From Zoogloea sp. (GTDB taxonomy: Bacteria > Pseudomonadota > Gammaproteobacteria > Burkholderiales > Rhodocyclaceae): 64,000 bases of DNA. Every line of letters begins with the position of its first letter. The first letter of the stretch is position 1. Below, piece after piece: positions 26,456 through 36,879 of this stretch. The stretch lies in contig JADKKC010000016.1 of NCBI GenBank assembly GCA_016720685.1, forward strand, positions 16,351 to 80,350, read 5' to 3'. The notes beneath the pieces are model-generated. The model made no database searches, was not told the origin of the DNA, and saw only the letters and a program-made list of their open reading frames with translations. A program made the translations under genes and the position numbers.

Positions 26456-26821
26456 ATGTCCCAGGAAGCCATTGTGCTGTTTGCCCACGGAGCGCGTGAC
26501 CCGGAATGGGCTGTGCCGGCGCGGCAGGTTGCCGCAGAGGTGCAGCGGCTGCGGCCGGACGTATCGGTGAGCGTCGCCTTCCTGGAGTTCATGGAGCCGA
26601 CGCTGGCCGATGCGGTCGATGCGGCCGCCGCGGCGGGGGCTCGGGCGCTGCGCGTCGTGCCGCTCTTCGTGGCCCGGGGTGGTCACCTCAAAAAGGACGT
26701 GCCGGCGCTGATCGAGGCCGCGCAGGCGAAGCACCCCGACTGCCGGATCGAGCTGGCTGCGGTGGTGGGTGAGGATGCCGGCGTTGTGCATGCCATGGCG
26801 GTTTATGCGGCGGGTGCCTGA
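26456..26821 (+). CDS. cbiX: CbiX/SirB-type sirohydrochlorin chelatase
   Basis: 121 residues, single-domain chelatase inserting metal (Co2+, Fe2+ or Ni2+) into sirohydrochlorin. The two metal-binding His regions are LFAHGARDP and VVPLFVARGGHLKKDVP. GAGG lies upstream of ATG 26456. Isolated from other cobalamin or siroheme genes; siroheme would be needed for assimilatory nitrite reductase, consistent with the nitrate module at 38559-42569. Confidence 0.88.
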   Translation: MSQEAIVLFAHGARDPEWAVPARQVAAEVQRLRPDVSVSVAFLEFMEPTLADAVDAAAAAGARALRVVPLFVARGGHLKKDVPALIEAAQAKHPDCRIELAAVVGEDAGVVHAMAVYAAGA

Positions 26822-26864
26822 TGGCGCCGCGCCTGACTTGTAGATAGTGGAAGGCTGGGGTTCG

Positions 26865-27707
26865 ATGGCGTGTCGCATCTGGCTGGTGGGAGATGATCCC
26901 CGGTTGGCAGAGTTACTCGAAAGTTTGCTTGTGCCTGCCGGTTATGACTGTCAGCGTCTCGGCACGGCCGAGGCGGGCGGATATCTTGCGACCGGCTGGC
27001 TGCCGGTCGAGCGGGTTATCGTGGATGCCTGTTCCCGCACGGGCAGTCTTGACCTGTTGACGCCGTTCAAGGAGGCCGGGTTGCCGGTCACGCTGCTGGT
27101 GGAGGCCGAGGATCTGCTGGCGGTCGAAACCGGCCTGCATGCGGGGGTCTCCGGATTTCTCGTCAAGCCCTTCGATGCAAAGGCCCTGGAGGCCGCGCTG
27201 GCCTTGCCGTCGGGAGGCGTGGATGCGCCGTCGGGGGGCTGCTTCCCGTTTCGTACGCTGGAAGACGTCACCGGGCTGTCGCAGCTGGTGGCCGGATTGT
27301 GCCCCGAAGCCGAGATGGTGCAGATCGCCCTGTCCGAGCTGATGCTCAACGCGGTCGAGCATGGCAACCTGGGCCTGGGCTTCGAGCGCAAGGGCCGGCT
27401 GATGACAACAGGCGCCTGGCGTAACGAGGTCGAGCGTTTGCTCGATGCGCCTGAAAACCTGGCGCGCTTTGCCTACCTGCGGATTGAATGTCGCCCGCGG
27501 GAAGTGCGTTTCCTGATTCGCGACCAGGGCGACGGCTTCGATCCCACGCCTTATCTCAACCTCAATCCGGCCCGCTCCGTCGAGCCCCACGGGCGTGGCA
27601 TCGCCATTGCACGCATGCTGGCTTTTCCCGATCTGGTCTTCCTCGACGGCGGGCGCTGTGTTGAAGGCGTGGTGCGTCGCCTGGCCTGGCTGGACATGGC
27701 GGCCTGA
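26865..27707 (+). CDS. Response regulator fused to HATPase_c (RsbW-like) domain
   Basis: 280 residues. N-terminal REC domain (1-115) with acidic GDDP, phospho-acceptor Asp in VERVIVDAC and Lys in FLVKPFD. C-terminal GHKL ATPase (about 135-275) with the N box LSELMLNAVEHGN and DQGDGFD, HGRGIAIA, as in anti-sigma/serine kinases of partner-switching systems. It is a paralogue of the protein at 35856-36776. No sensor kinase or STAS partner is next to it. Confidence 0.85.
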   Translation: MACRIWLVGDDPRLAELLESLLVPAGYDCQRLGTAEAGGYLATGWLPVERVIVDACSRTGSLDLLTPFKEAGLPVTLLVEAEDLLAVETGLHAGVSGFLVKPFDAKALEAALALPSGGVDAPSGGCFPFRTLEDVTGLSQLVAGLCPEAEMVQIALSELMLNAVEHGNLGLGFERKGRLMTTGAWRNEVERLLDAPENLARFAYLRIECRPREVRFLIRDQGDGFDPTPYLNLNPARSVEPHGRGIAIARMLAFPDLVFLDGGRCVEGVVRRLAWLDMAA

Positions 27708-27770
27708 CGTTTTTGCGCTGATTTTTCCGCGCCCGCTGCGCTGACGGGCCGTCTCGTCCGTCAGCCAATC

Positions 27771-27811
27771 TTGACGGGGCATAATATTAGAGTATTCTTA
27801 TATTATGCCCC
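27771..27811 (+). promoter_or_regulatory. Promoter with large palindromic operator overlapping the start codon
   Basis: Inverted repeat with perfect 12-bp arms (27776-27787, 27800-27811) plus an inner AGA/TCT pair. It covers a candidate promoter TTGACG (27771) N16 TATTCT (27793) and the ATG at 27805. The size and symmetry suggest a TetR- or MarR-type repressor site. A smaller hairpin (CTGACGG/CCGTCAG, 27741-27764) lies just upstream. Confidence 0.65.
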
Positions 27812-28896
27812 GATGCCATTTTTCCTCCCGTTTCAGTGTTTCTTCCTGCCTGCTTGCGGCGGCCCTTGTGCTGTCGTCGATCCAGGCTTTTGGCGCGGAT
27901 GAGCGCGGCACCATTCCAACCCTTCGTGTTGGCATGCAGCCGCGTGCGCAAACCTATGCCAGCGAGGCCACGATAGAGGCCGTGCGCCAGGCCACCGTTG
28001 CCGCCCAGGTGCAGGGGCGGGTGCTGGAAGTGCGGGTGGATGCCGGCGCCCGCGTGCGCCAGGGGGATGTGCTGATGCGCATCGACACCCGCGAGGCCGA
28101 CCAGGCCGTGGCCGGAGCCGCCGCCAACGTGGCCGCTGCCCAGGCCCGGCTCGTGGATGCCCGCGCCAATCTCGAGCGCTCGCGCAGCCTCAAGGCGCGC
28201 AACTTCATCAGCGCGGCCGGCCTTGACCAGGCCCAGGCTGCTTTCGATGCGGCCGCGGCGCAGCACAAGGCTGCCGAGGCCGGGCGTGCCCAGGTGGATG
28301 CGTCGCGTGGTTTTGCAACGGTCACGGCGCCGCTCGGCGGCGTCGTTGCCCAGCGCCTCACCGAAGTCGGGGAGATGGCCCAGCCCGGCCGGCCGCTCTT
28401 TGTCCTCTACGCGCCGGGCGGCCTGCGCGCGGTGGCGGACGTGCCCCAATCCCGGCTCGCCGAACTCGGCCGGGGCGGCCTCAAGGCCAGGCTCGAATTT
28501 CCGGAAAGCGGTCGCTGGCTGGATGCCGTGGCGGTAAGCGTGCTGCCCTCTGCCGACCCCCGCACCCACACGGCGCGGGTACGCGTGAGTCTGCCGGCGG
28601 ACGCGTCCGGCGTGGTGCCGGGGATGGCGGTAAGGGTGCATTTTGTACTTGGCGATGCGCCGCGGCTGGCCATTCCGGCTGCGGCCGTGCTGCGTCGCGG
28701 CGAGCTTACCGGTGTTTATGTGGCAGGCGGCGAGGGCGGTTTCAGCCTGCGCCAGCTGCGCGTGGGCAGCCCCTTGCCGGATGGTGCCGTCGAGGTGCTG
28801 GCCGGGCTGGCGGGCGGCGAGACCATCGCCCTCGACCCGGTGCGTGCCGGCCTGAGTGTCAGTCAGGATGGCCGCCCGAGCCCCAAGGCGCGCTGA
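27805..28896 (+). CDS. RND efflux periplasmic adaptor (membrane fusion protein)
   Basis: 363 residues. Signal peptide (SSCLLAAALVLSSIQAFGA). Barrel-sandwich motif ATVAAQVQGRVLEVRVDAGA and RQGDVLMRIDTREAD, an alpha-helical hairpin (about 95-160, Ala/Gln-rich), then the second lipoyl half with FATVTAPLGGVVAQRLTEVG. It bridges the RND permease 3 bases downstream to an outer-membrane channel; no channel gene is in the window. Confidence 0.92.
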   Translation: MPRCHFSSRFSVSSCLLAAALVLSSIQAFGADERGTIPTLRVGMQPRAQTYASEATIEAVRQATVAAQVQGRVLEVRVDAGARVRQGDVLMRIDTREADQAVAGAAANVAAAQARLVDARANLERSRSLKARNFISAAGLDQAQAAFDAAAAQHKAAEAGRAQVDASRGFATVTAPLGGVVAQRLTEVGEMAQPGRPLFVLYAPGGLRAVADVPQSRLAELGRGGLKARLEFPESGRWLDAVAVSVLPSADPRTHTARVRVSLPADASGVVPGMAVRVHFVLGDAPRLAIPAAAVLRRGELTGVYVAGGEGGFSLRQLRVGSPLPDGAVEVLAGLAGGETIALDPVRAGLSVSQDGRPSPKAR

Positions 28897-28899
28897 GTC

Positions 28900-31800
28900 A
28901 TGGGAATTTCCGGACGCATCGCGGCGCTGTTCCAGCGTAACGCGCTCACCCCTCTCCTGGCCCTGGTGCTGCTGCTCCTGGGCGTGTTCGCGACGATCGT
29001 CACGCCCAAGGAGGAAGAGCCCCAGATCGACGTGACCATGGCCGATGTGATGGTGGCCTTTCCGGGCGCCTCGGCCAAGGACGTGGAATCGCTGGTGGCC
29101 CGGCCGGCCGAGCAGGTGCTGTCGCGCATCGCCGGCATGGATCACGTGTATTCGGTATCGCGCCCCGGCATGGCGGTGATCACCGTGCAGTTCAAGGTGG
29201 GGGTCAAGAACCAGGACGCGATCGTGCGCCTGTACGACACCATCCATAGCCACCGCGACTGGATTTCTCCCGATCTGGGGGTGGCCGAGCCGGTGATCAA
29301 GCCCAAGGGCATCGACGACGTGCCCATTGCCGCGCTCACGCTGTGGACCCGCGATCCGGCCCGTTCGGCCTTCGAACTGCAGCAGGTTGGGCGGGCCGTG
29401 GAGGTGGAACTCAAGCGCGTAAAAGGCACGCGGGACGTGGTCACCATCGGAGGCCCCGGCCACGTGCTGCGGGTGCTGATGGACGCCGGGCGGATGAACG
29501 GTTTCGGGCTCACCCCGCAGGATTTGAAAGCTGCGCTGCTGCTCGCCAACGCGTCCCAGCCGAGCGGCACGCTCACCGGCAACAACCGCGAGGTGCTGGT
29601 GCAGACCGGCACCTACATCGAAAGCGCCGACGACGTGCGCCGGCTGGTGGTTGGCGTGTCCGGCGGGCGGCCGGTGACGATGGCCGACGTGGCCACGATT
29701 GTCGACGGCCCCGACCAGCCGTCGCGCTATGTCTGGCATGGCGTCGGCAAGGGTTCGCCGCAGGCGGAGCGCTGGGCCGCGAGCGTTTTCCGGCGGTCAC
29801 CCTGTCCATTTCCAAGAAACCCGGCGAGAACGCTGCCGACGTGGCCGAAGGCGTGATCCGTCGCGTCGAGCTGCTCAAAGGCAGCATCGTGCCGGCTGGC
29901 GTCGAGGTGGCGGTTACCCGCAACTACGGCGCCACCGCCACCGAAAAGGCCGACAAGCTGATCGGCAAGCTGGTCTTCGCGACCTCGGCCGTGGTGCTGC
30001 TGGTGTTCTTCGCGCTGGGCTGGCGCGAGGCGCTTATCGTCGGTGCGGCGGTCACGCTGACGCTGGCGGCAACCTTGTTTGCATCGTGGGCCTGGGGCTT
30101 TACGCTCAACCGGGTGAGCCTGTTCGCGCTGATCTTCTCTATCGGCATTCTGGTGGACGACGCCATCGTGGTGGTCGAGAACATCCACCGCTGGCAGACG
30201 CTCGAACCGGACAAGCCCTTGTGGCAGCTGATCCCCAAGGCCGTCGACGAGGTGGGCGGGCCGACCATCCTGGCCACCTTCACGGTGATCGCGGCGCTCT
30301 TGCCGATGGCCTTTGTGAGCGGCCTGATGGGGCCATACATGAGCCCGATCCCGATCAACTCGTCGATGGGCATGTTCATTTCGCTGATGGTGGCCTTTGT
30401 GGTCACGCCGTGGCTGGCGGGCAAGCTGATGAAGGGCGCGGCCCACGGGGCGGCACCGGGCGGGCACGGCCCCGACAGGCTGACCCGCAGGCTCGAAGTC
30501 CTGTTCCGCCGCATCATGACGCCGCTGCTCGACCCGCACACCGGCGGCCGGGCGCGGGCCGGATTGTGGCTGGGCGTGCTGGTGGCGATTGCGCTGTCGG
30601 TGTCGCTGGCGGTGGTTCAGCTGGTGGTGCTCAAGATGCTGCCGCTGGATAACAAAAGCGAGTTTCAGGTGGTGCTCGACATGCCGGTGGGTACGCCGCT
30701 TGAAACCACCGCCGAAGTGCTGCGCGAAATCGGTGACGAGCTGGCCGGTGTTGATGAGGTGACCGACTTCCAGGCCTACGCCGGCACCGCTTCGCCGATC
30801 AACTTCAATGGCCTGGTGCGTCAGTACTACCTGCGTACGCTGCCCGAAATGGGCGACATCCAGGTGAACCTGGTGGACAAGCATCACCGCAGCCGCAAGA
30901 GCCACGAGATTGCCGTGGCGGTGCGCCCGGCGGTGGCGGCGATTGCCAGGAAACATGGCGGCACCGCCAGGGTGGTCGAAGTGCCGCCCGGCCCGCCGGT
31001 GCTCTCGCCCATCGTAGCCGAGGTATATGGCCCGGATTACGCCGGCCAGCTCGCCGTGGCCGGCAAGCTGCGCAAGGTTTTCGAGGACACGGCCGACATC
31101 GTCGATGTGGACGACACGGTGGACGAGGCGGCGCCCAAGCTGGTGCTGCGCGTCAACCAGGCCCGCGCGGCGCAGCTCGGGGTGGCCCAGGCGGATATCG
31201 TCGAGGTGGTGCGCCTCGGCCTTGGCGGCGAGAACGTCACGCCGGTGCATGGTGGCGACAACAAGTACGAAATCCCGGTGCGCCTCACGCTGCCGCCCGA
31301 GAGCCTGTCGTCGGTCGATCAGCTTTTGCAGATGAAGGTGCGGGCCCGCCACGCCGAGGCCGGCGGAGCGCTGGTGCCGGTGTCCGAACTGGTTCAGGTG
31401 CTGCCGACCCAGCGCGAGCAGGTGATCTACCACAAGGATCTGCTGCCGGTTGTGTATGTCACCGGCGACATGAGCGGCAAGCTCGATTCGCCGCTCTACG
31501 GCATGTTCGACATCCGTGCCCAGGTGAAGGATTTGCCGCTGGTGGGCGAGCGCCTTGCCGGCACGCTCGACGAGTGGTTCATCCACCAGCCGGACGACCC
31601 CTACGCCGCCTACGCGGTGAAGTGGGACGGCGAATGGCAGATCACCTACGAAACCTTCCGCGACATGGGCGCCGCCTACGCGGTGGGGCTGGTGCTGATC
31701 TACGTGCTGGTGGTGGCCCAGTTCAGGAGCTACCTGGTGCCGCTGATCATCATGGCGCCGATTCCGCTCACCATCATCGGGGTGATGCCGGGCCACGCGC

Positions 31801-32159
31801 TGTTGCACAGCCAATACACCGCCACCAGCATGATCGGGATGATCGCGCTGGCCGGCATCATCGTGCGCAACTCCATTTTGCTGGTGGACTTCATCGACCA
31901 GCAGGTGGCGGCCGGCACCCGTTTTGCCGAGGCGACCATCCACGCCGCCGCGGTGCGCGCCAAGCCCATCGGCCTCACAGGGCTGGCGGCGATGATCGGG
32001 GCCTTGTTCATCCTTGACGACCCGATCTTCAACGGGCTGGCGATCAGCCTCGTGTTTGGCGTGCTGGTGTCCACACTGCTGACCCTCGTGGTCATTCCCG
32101 TTCTTTACTACGCGGTCATGCACAAGCGCCGCGCCGCTGCCGAAGGAGACGCATCATGA
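28900..32159 (+). pseudogene. RND efflux permease (AcrB/HAE1-like), single-base frameshift
   Basis: Inner-membrane proton-driven pump subunit of about 1085 residues. The first part (TM1 LLALVLLLLGVFATIV, then the porter domain) reads in one frame to about 29785. The remainder reads in another: FPAVTLSISKKPGENAADVA, SIGILVDDAIVVVENIHRW with the proton-relay aspartates, and the C-terminal TM bundle. Adding one base near the TTTT at 29786-29789 would restore one frame. Both halves are otherwise intact, so a sequencing indel is plausible. Confidence 0.88.
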
Positions 32160-32380
32160 CGCTCACCGTCAACCAGTTCGTTCGCATTTTTGCCGGCGCT
32201 TTCGTGCTGATTTCGCTGGCCCTCGGGGTGGAAGGCAGCCCGCTTTTCGTGAGCGGAAAGTTTCTGTGGTTTACCGCTTTTGTGGGGCTTAACCTGTTTC
32301 AGAGCGGCTTCACCCGGTTTTGCCCGCTGGAGAACATTCTGCGCAGGTGCGGCGTCAAGGACAGCGCAGGCTGCGCCTGA
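32156..32380 (+). CDS. DUF2892-family small inner-membrane protein
   Basis: 74 residues with two hydrophobic segments (IFAGAFVLISLALGV and FLWFTAFVGLNLFQSGF), followed by the family-typical FCPLENILRRCGV motif. DUF2892 domains often accompany rhodaneses and efflux genes; function unknown. ATGA overlap with the RND permease makes it part of that operon. Confidence 0.8.
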   Translation: MTLTVNQFVRIFAGAFVLISLALGVEGSPLFVSGKFLWFTAFVGLNLFQSGFTRFCPLENILRRCGVKDSAGCA

Positions 32381-32448
32381 TCCCAGTGACATGACCTGGC
32401 TTGGGGAGAGCCCTCAAGCTTTTGGGGCCGGGGCCGTTCACGCGTTTG

Positions 32449-35400
32449 ATGAACCCGAGCTTTGCGCCCCTCTCAAAGATCAACCGGGCCCTTCGAGGGG
32501 CCGGTCGTCGGCCGGGCATCGAAAGGCTGTGGTTCTTTGCGGCGCTGACTCTGGGCATTCTCGTCACCGCCCTGGGCTGGGCGCAGCTACGGGATCACGA
32601 ACGCGATCTTGAACAGGCCTATCACGACGCGGCCGCAGACCGCCTGACGCAGCAGATCAGCGAACGGCTCGGCAAGGTCGATTTCATCCTGCGTGGCGTT
32701 GCCGGATTGTTTGGCGCCCATAGCCTGATCGAGCGGCGTGAGTACGAAACCTATGTTGCGGGTGTGAATCCGACCGAAGCCTTGCCGGAAATGGTGGGTA
32801 TCGGTTTCCTCAGGCGGGCCGAGACGGTTCGTGCCGAGGCCATCGAAGCCCTGCTTTCTGCCAGCTACGACCGCAAGATCCGCATTTTTCCAGCGCCAGA
32901 CCCGCTGCGTTCCAAGGTGGTTTTTCCGGTTGGCTTTATCTGGCCGCTGGACGAGCGAACGAATTTTTTCATCGGCTACGATGGCTACGCCGAGCCCGTG
33001 CGCCGTAATGCCATCGATATGGCCCTGCGTTCCAGTGTTCTGGCCATGACCGCGCCGCTGATCCTGCGGGCTGTCGGATCAGGGAAACCGATTCCCGGCG
33101 TGTTGTTCTACCGGGTTGCCCGCTCCATCGACCAGACGAGTGCAGGAGACGTGACAGATGGCCTGATCGCGATGGGCATCAACGGCGATGTCATGTTCGG
33201 CAGCTTGCGTGACATCGCCGCACCCGGTTACGGGCTGCTGGTGGAGGACGTCGGCGAAAGCGCGCCACAGCTTCTTTACCGCAGTGCGGATGCGCCGCTG
33301 CAGCCCGCCTTTGTTGCCGTGCGCCAGGTGCAGATCGGTGGCCGGCAGTGGCGGCTGTCGCTGATTGCCCCGCCGCTGGCCAGGCCCCTGGCCGTCTCCA
33401 CGCTCGCGGGCATCGGCGGGCTGGTGGGGAACTGCATGCTCGCCTTGCTCATTGCCAGCCTGTCGGGTCAGCAGCGGCGGGCCAGGCGGGTCGCCGACAT
33501 CCTGGCCGAGGATTACCGGATCAGTGAAAAGCGTTTCGAGCTGGCCGTCTCGGCAACCGACGATGGCATCTGGGAGTGGCAGGCCGGACTGCCGTGGATG
33601 TTCCTGTCGCACCGCTGCGACCGCTTGATGGCTTACCCCGATGGCGGCCTGCCGCGCAGGGCGCGCGGCATTCTGCGCGTGCTGCCGGTGGCGGCACGGC
33701 GTGAGTTCCTGCAGGCTTTTCGCAGTCACCTCCGCGGGCACGGCGTCCTCGAGTGCATCCTCCCGATCCAGCGACTGGATGGCAGCACGGGTTGGTTCCA
33801 TCTGGCCGGGCGCACCGAGTTCGATGCTTCCGGGCGGCCCATTCGCACTGCCGGTGCGGTGTCCGACGTGACCGGATTGCGCCATGCGCAGCAGGAGGTG
33901 ATCGACGCCCATGCCCGGCTCGACGCCCTGTACCGGTATGCCTCGCTGGGCATGGCGCTGGTGGATGGAAAGGGCCGCTACCTGCAGGCCAACGCAGAGT
34001 TTTGCCGGATCACCGGTTACACGGAGGCCGAGCTGTGCAGCCCGGGCCTGCCGGCCCTGACGCCTCCCGAATACGCGGCGCGAGACACCCAGGCTGTCGT
34101 CGATGCTTGTCTCGGTGTCCGTGCCCAGGCCTATGAGAAGGAGTTTCTGAACAAGGACGGGCGACGCATACCGGTGATGGTGGCGACCACTGCCGTGGGG
34201 CGCAGCGACGGCGCCCACCGTTGGATCGTTGTCGAAGACGTTACCGTCCGCAAGGCGGAGCAGCGTGCCATCCAGGAGGCCCACGCCACCAACGAGTCGC
34301 TGATTGCGGCGATGCCCGACATGCTGTTTCAGCTCGACGGCGAATTGCGGGTGGTGCGCTACTACGCGGAGGACAAGGCGGGCCTGTCGATGGCGCCCGA
34401 GACTTTCCTCGGCAAGCGCATCGAGGATGTGCTGTCGCCCGGCACCGCCCGCAGCTTTGGCGATGCGGCGCTGGCGGCGGACCGCAGCGGCCGTTTGCAG
34501 CGCCTGGAATATTCCTCCCGCCGCGGCGGCCGCATGCGGCATTTCGAGGCCCGCCTGCGCACTGTGCGCACCGGTGGCACCTTGGTGGTGGTGCGTGACG
34601 TAACCGACCTGAAGGAAGCCGAACTGGCCCTCAGGGAGAGCGAGGCGCGCTGGCAGTTTGCCCTTGACGGTGCCGGCGACGGTGTGTGGGACTGGAACAT
34701 CGTGACAGGCCAGGTCTTCCGTTCGGCCCGCTGCCTGACCATGCTGGGCTATGCGCCGGGTGAAGCCCAGGTCGGGCAGGAAAACTGGGGCTCACATGTG
34801 CATCCGGACGACCTGCAGGCCTTGCTCCAGGCCCGCGCGGCCCACCTGCGCGGCGAATCGCCGTCACTCGCCAGCGAAGCCCGGCTGCTTTGCAAGGACG
34901 GGAGCTACACGTGGGTGCTGGTTCGCGGGCTGGTGGTGGAGCGGGCCGGGGACGGGCGGGCGCTGCGCATGATCGGTACCCATTCCGATATCGACGAGGC
35001 CAAGGCCCGCGAGGCGCAGATTCTCGATCACAACCTCAATCTCGCCAGCCTGGTGGCGGCGCGCACCAAGGATCTGCAGGCCGCCAAGGAGGCCGCCGAG
35101 GCGGCCAATGAGGCCAAGTCGGTGTTTCTCGCAAACATGTCTCACGAACTGCGCACGCCTATGCATGGCATTCTCAGTTATGCACGGCTTGGTGAAACCC
35201 GGGTGGCAACGGCCGGCCACGAAAAACTGCGGAGCTACTTCGACCGTATCCGCTTGAGCGGCGATCGGCTGATGCTGCTCGTCAATGATCTGCTCGATCT
35301 CTCGAAGTTCGAGGCGGGCCAGATGATCCTCAACCTGGGGCCGGTGCACCTCAATGAGCTGGTGCGGGACGTCATCGGGGAGTTCGAACTTCTGACGCAG

Positions 35401-35859
35401 GCCCGGGGCCTGCGGATTGTGCTGGCGCAGAAGACGCATGAGCTGCCGCCCTGCCTGGCCGACGCCGCGCGGATCGGCCAGGTGGTGCGCAACCTGCTGT
35501 CCAACGCGGTCAAATTTACGCCGGACGGCCGCGCCAGCCATGTGCGGGTCGAGACCGGCACGCTGCCGGATGGAAGGCCGGCCGTGGTGATCACGGTTTC
35601 GGACGAAGGCATCGGCATTCCGCCGGACGAGCTGCAGGCGGTGTTCGACAAGTTTGTGCAGAGTTCCCGCACCCGGACCGGCGCCGGTGGCACGGGCCTG
35701 GGGCTGGCGATCTGCCGCGAAATCGTCGAGGCCCACCACGGACGCATCGTGGCCCGCAACAATGCGGCGGGCGGAGCGGAATTCATCGTTGAACTGCCAT
35801 CGGGACTCGAGCCGGCGCGAGCGTTGCCGGCACCCGTGGCAACTGGAGAAACTGGATGA
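32449..35859 (+). CDS. CHASE/multi-PAS sensor histidine kinase
   Basis: About 1136 residues. TM1 (WFFAALTLGILVTALGW), an extracytoplasmic CHASE domain (about 50-275, FIGYDGYAEPVRRNAIDMAL), TM2 (LAGIGGLVGNCMLALLIASL), about four PAS/PAC units, then HisKA with FLANMSHELRTPMHGILSYA (phospho-acceptor His) and a HATPase with NLLSNAVKFTP, DEGIGIPPDEL and GTGLGLAICREIV. No receiver domain is fused. The frame opens at TTG 32401; ATG 32449 is chosen. Its stop overlaps the next gene (ATGA), so the kinase and the REC-HATPase protein are co-translated and probably a cognate pair. Confidence 0.88.
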   Translation: MNPSFAPLSKINRALRGAGRRPGIERLWFFAALTLGILVTALGWAQLRDHERDLEQAYHDAAADRLTQQISERLGKVDFILRGVAGLFGAHSLIERREYETYVAGVNPTEALPEMVGIGFLRRAETVRAEAIEALLSASYDRKIRIFPAPDPLRSKVVFPVGFIWPLDERTNFFIGYDGYAEPVRRNAIDMALRSSVLAMTAPLILRAVGSGKPIPGVLFYRVARSIDQTSAGDVTDGLIAMGINGDVMFGSLRDIAAPGYGLLVEDVGESAPQLLYRSADAPLQPAFVAVRQVQIGGRQWRLSLIAPPLARPLAVSTLAGIGGLVGNCMLALLIASLSGQQRRARRVADILAEDYRISEKRFELAVSATDDGIWEWQAGLPWMFLSHRCDRLMAYPDGGLPRRARGILRVLPVAARREFLQAFRSHLRGHGVLECILPIQRLDGSTGWFHLAGRTEFDASGRPIRTAGAVSDVTGLRHAQQEVIDAHARLDALYRYASLGMALVDGKGRYLQANAEFCRITGYTEAELCSPGLPALTPPEYAARDTQAVVDACLGVRAQAYEKEFLNKDGRRIPVMVATTAVGRSDGAHRWIVVEDVTVRKAEQRAIQEAHATNESLIAAMPDMLFQLDGELRVVRYYAEDKAGLSMAPETFLGKRIEDVLSPGTARSFGDAALAADRSGRLQRLEYSSRRGGRMRHFEARLRTVRTGGTLVVVRDVTDLKEAELALRESEARWQFALDGAGDGVWDWNIVTGQVFRSARCLTMLGYAPGEAQVGQENWGSHVHPDDLQALLQARAAHLRGESPSLASEARLLCKDGSYTWVLVRGLVVERAGDGRALRMIGTHSDIDEAKAREAQILDHNLNLASLVAARTKDLQAAKEAAEAANEAKSVFLANMSHELRTPMHGILSYARLGETRVATAGHEKLRSYFDRIRLSGDRLMLLVNDLLDLSKFEAGQMILNLGPVHLNELVRDVIGEFELLTQARGLRIVLAQKTHELPPCLADAARIGQVVRNLLSNAVKFTPDGRASHVRVETGTLPDGRPAVVITVSDEGIGIPPDELQAVFDKFVQSSRTRTGAGGTGLGLAICREIVEAHHGRIVARNNAAGGAEFIVELPSGLEPARALPAPVATGETG

Positions 35860-36776
35860 GTATGGCAAGAATACTGGTTGTGGATGACGAGCCCTTCAAC
35901 CTCGACATCGTGGCCGAATATCTCGACGAGATGGATTTCGACCTTGTGATGGTCGAATCGGGCGAAGCCGCATGGGACGAACTGACCCGTCCCGATTCCT
36001 CCTTCGACCTGGTGCTCCTCGATCGCATGATGCCCGGCATGGACGGTATCCAGGTGCTCAAGAAGATCAAGGGCGACGCAGAGCTGCGCGGCATTCCAGT
36101 GATCATGCAAACCGCCGCCACCTCGCCCGAGCAGGTTCGGGAGGGGCTCGCCGCCGGGGCGTTTTATTACCTCACCAAGCCCTTCGAGGGCGAGGCGCTG
36201 CAGACCATCATCCGCTCCGCCCTCGACGACATGCGCACGCGGCGCGAACTCAACGCCAACCTGGCCGACCATGCGGTGGCGCTGTCCTGCATCACGGAGG
36301 GAGAGTTTTTTGTCCGCACGCTGGACGAGGCGCGCAAGCTGGCGGCTTTCATCGCGCTGCTCGGCCCGCAGCCGGAAACCCTGGCGATGGGGCTTTCAGA
36401 GCTGCTCGTCAACGGCGTCGAGCACGGCAATCTCGGCATTGATTTTGCCGAGAAAAGCCGGCTGCGCGAGACGGATTGCTGGGAAAGCGAGATCCAGCGC
36501 CGTATCGAGCTGCCGGAAAACCGGGACAAGAAAGTGCATTTGCGGGTGCACGGGGAAATCAAGCGCTGGGTGTTCGAGATCACCGACGACGGGGAGGGCT
36601 TCGACTGGCGTCGCTTCCTCGATTTCGATCCCGAGCGGGCCTTCGCGCCGAACGGACGCGGCATTGCGCTCTCGCGCCAGTTGTCGTTTTCGACCCTGAC
36701 CTACATCCCGCCGGGGAACAAGGTCTTGGTCACGGTTCCACGCGGCAGCGAGCCTGAAAGCCAGGTGCCGCAATGA
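35856..36776 (+). CDS. Response regulator fused to HATPase_c (RsbW-like) domain
   Basis: 306 residues. REC domain (1-125) with VVDDEPFN, phospho-acceptor Asp in LVLLDRMMPGMDG and Lys in LTKPFEG. The C-terminal GHKL ATPase domain (about 170-300) has LSELLVNGVEHGNLGID, TDDGEGFD and NGRGIALSRQL. This looks like an anti-sigma-type serine kinase or ATP-dependent switch governed by phosphorylation. It is a paralogue of the protein at 26865. Flanked by a sensor kinase and a REC-PP2C phosphatase. Confidence 0.87.
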   Translation: MSMARILVVDDEPFNLDIVAEYLDEMDFDLVMVESGEAAWDELTRPDSSFDLVLLDRMMPGMDGIQVLKKIKGDAELRGIPVIMQTAATSPEQVREGLAAGAFYYLTKPFEGEALQTIIRSALDDMRTRRELNANLADHAVALSCITEGEFFVRTLDEARKLAAFIALLGPQPETLAMGLSELLVNGVEHGNLGIDFAEKSRLRETDCWESEIQRRIELPENRDKKVHLRVHGEIKRWVFEITDDGEGFDWRRFLDFDPERAFAPNGRGIALSRQLSFSTLTYIPPGNKVLVTVPRGSEPESQVPQ

Positions 36777-36879
36777 ACGCGACGTGCCGGCGATCTCCGG
36801 CAGGCCGGCAGGAACTCCTGCCGATCGAATCTGCGGGCTTCGGCATGAGCCGCCGCCCCGCCACGGGTAGAGACTGCTG

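Noticed and set aside
29727..32123. A 798-codon open frame opposite the RND permease
   Set aside because: His/Gln/Arg-rich composition typical of an antisense shadow; no motif.
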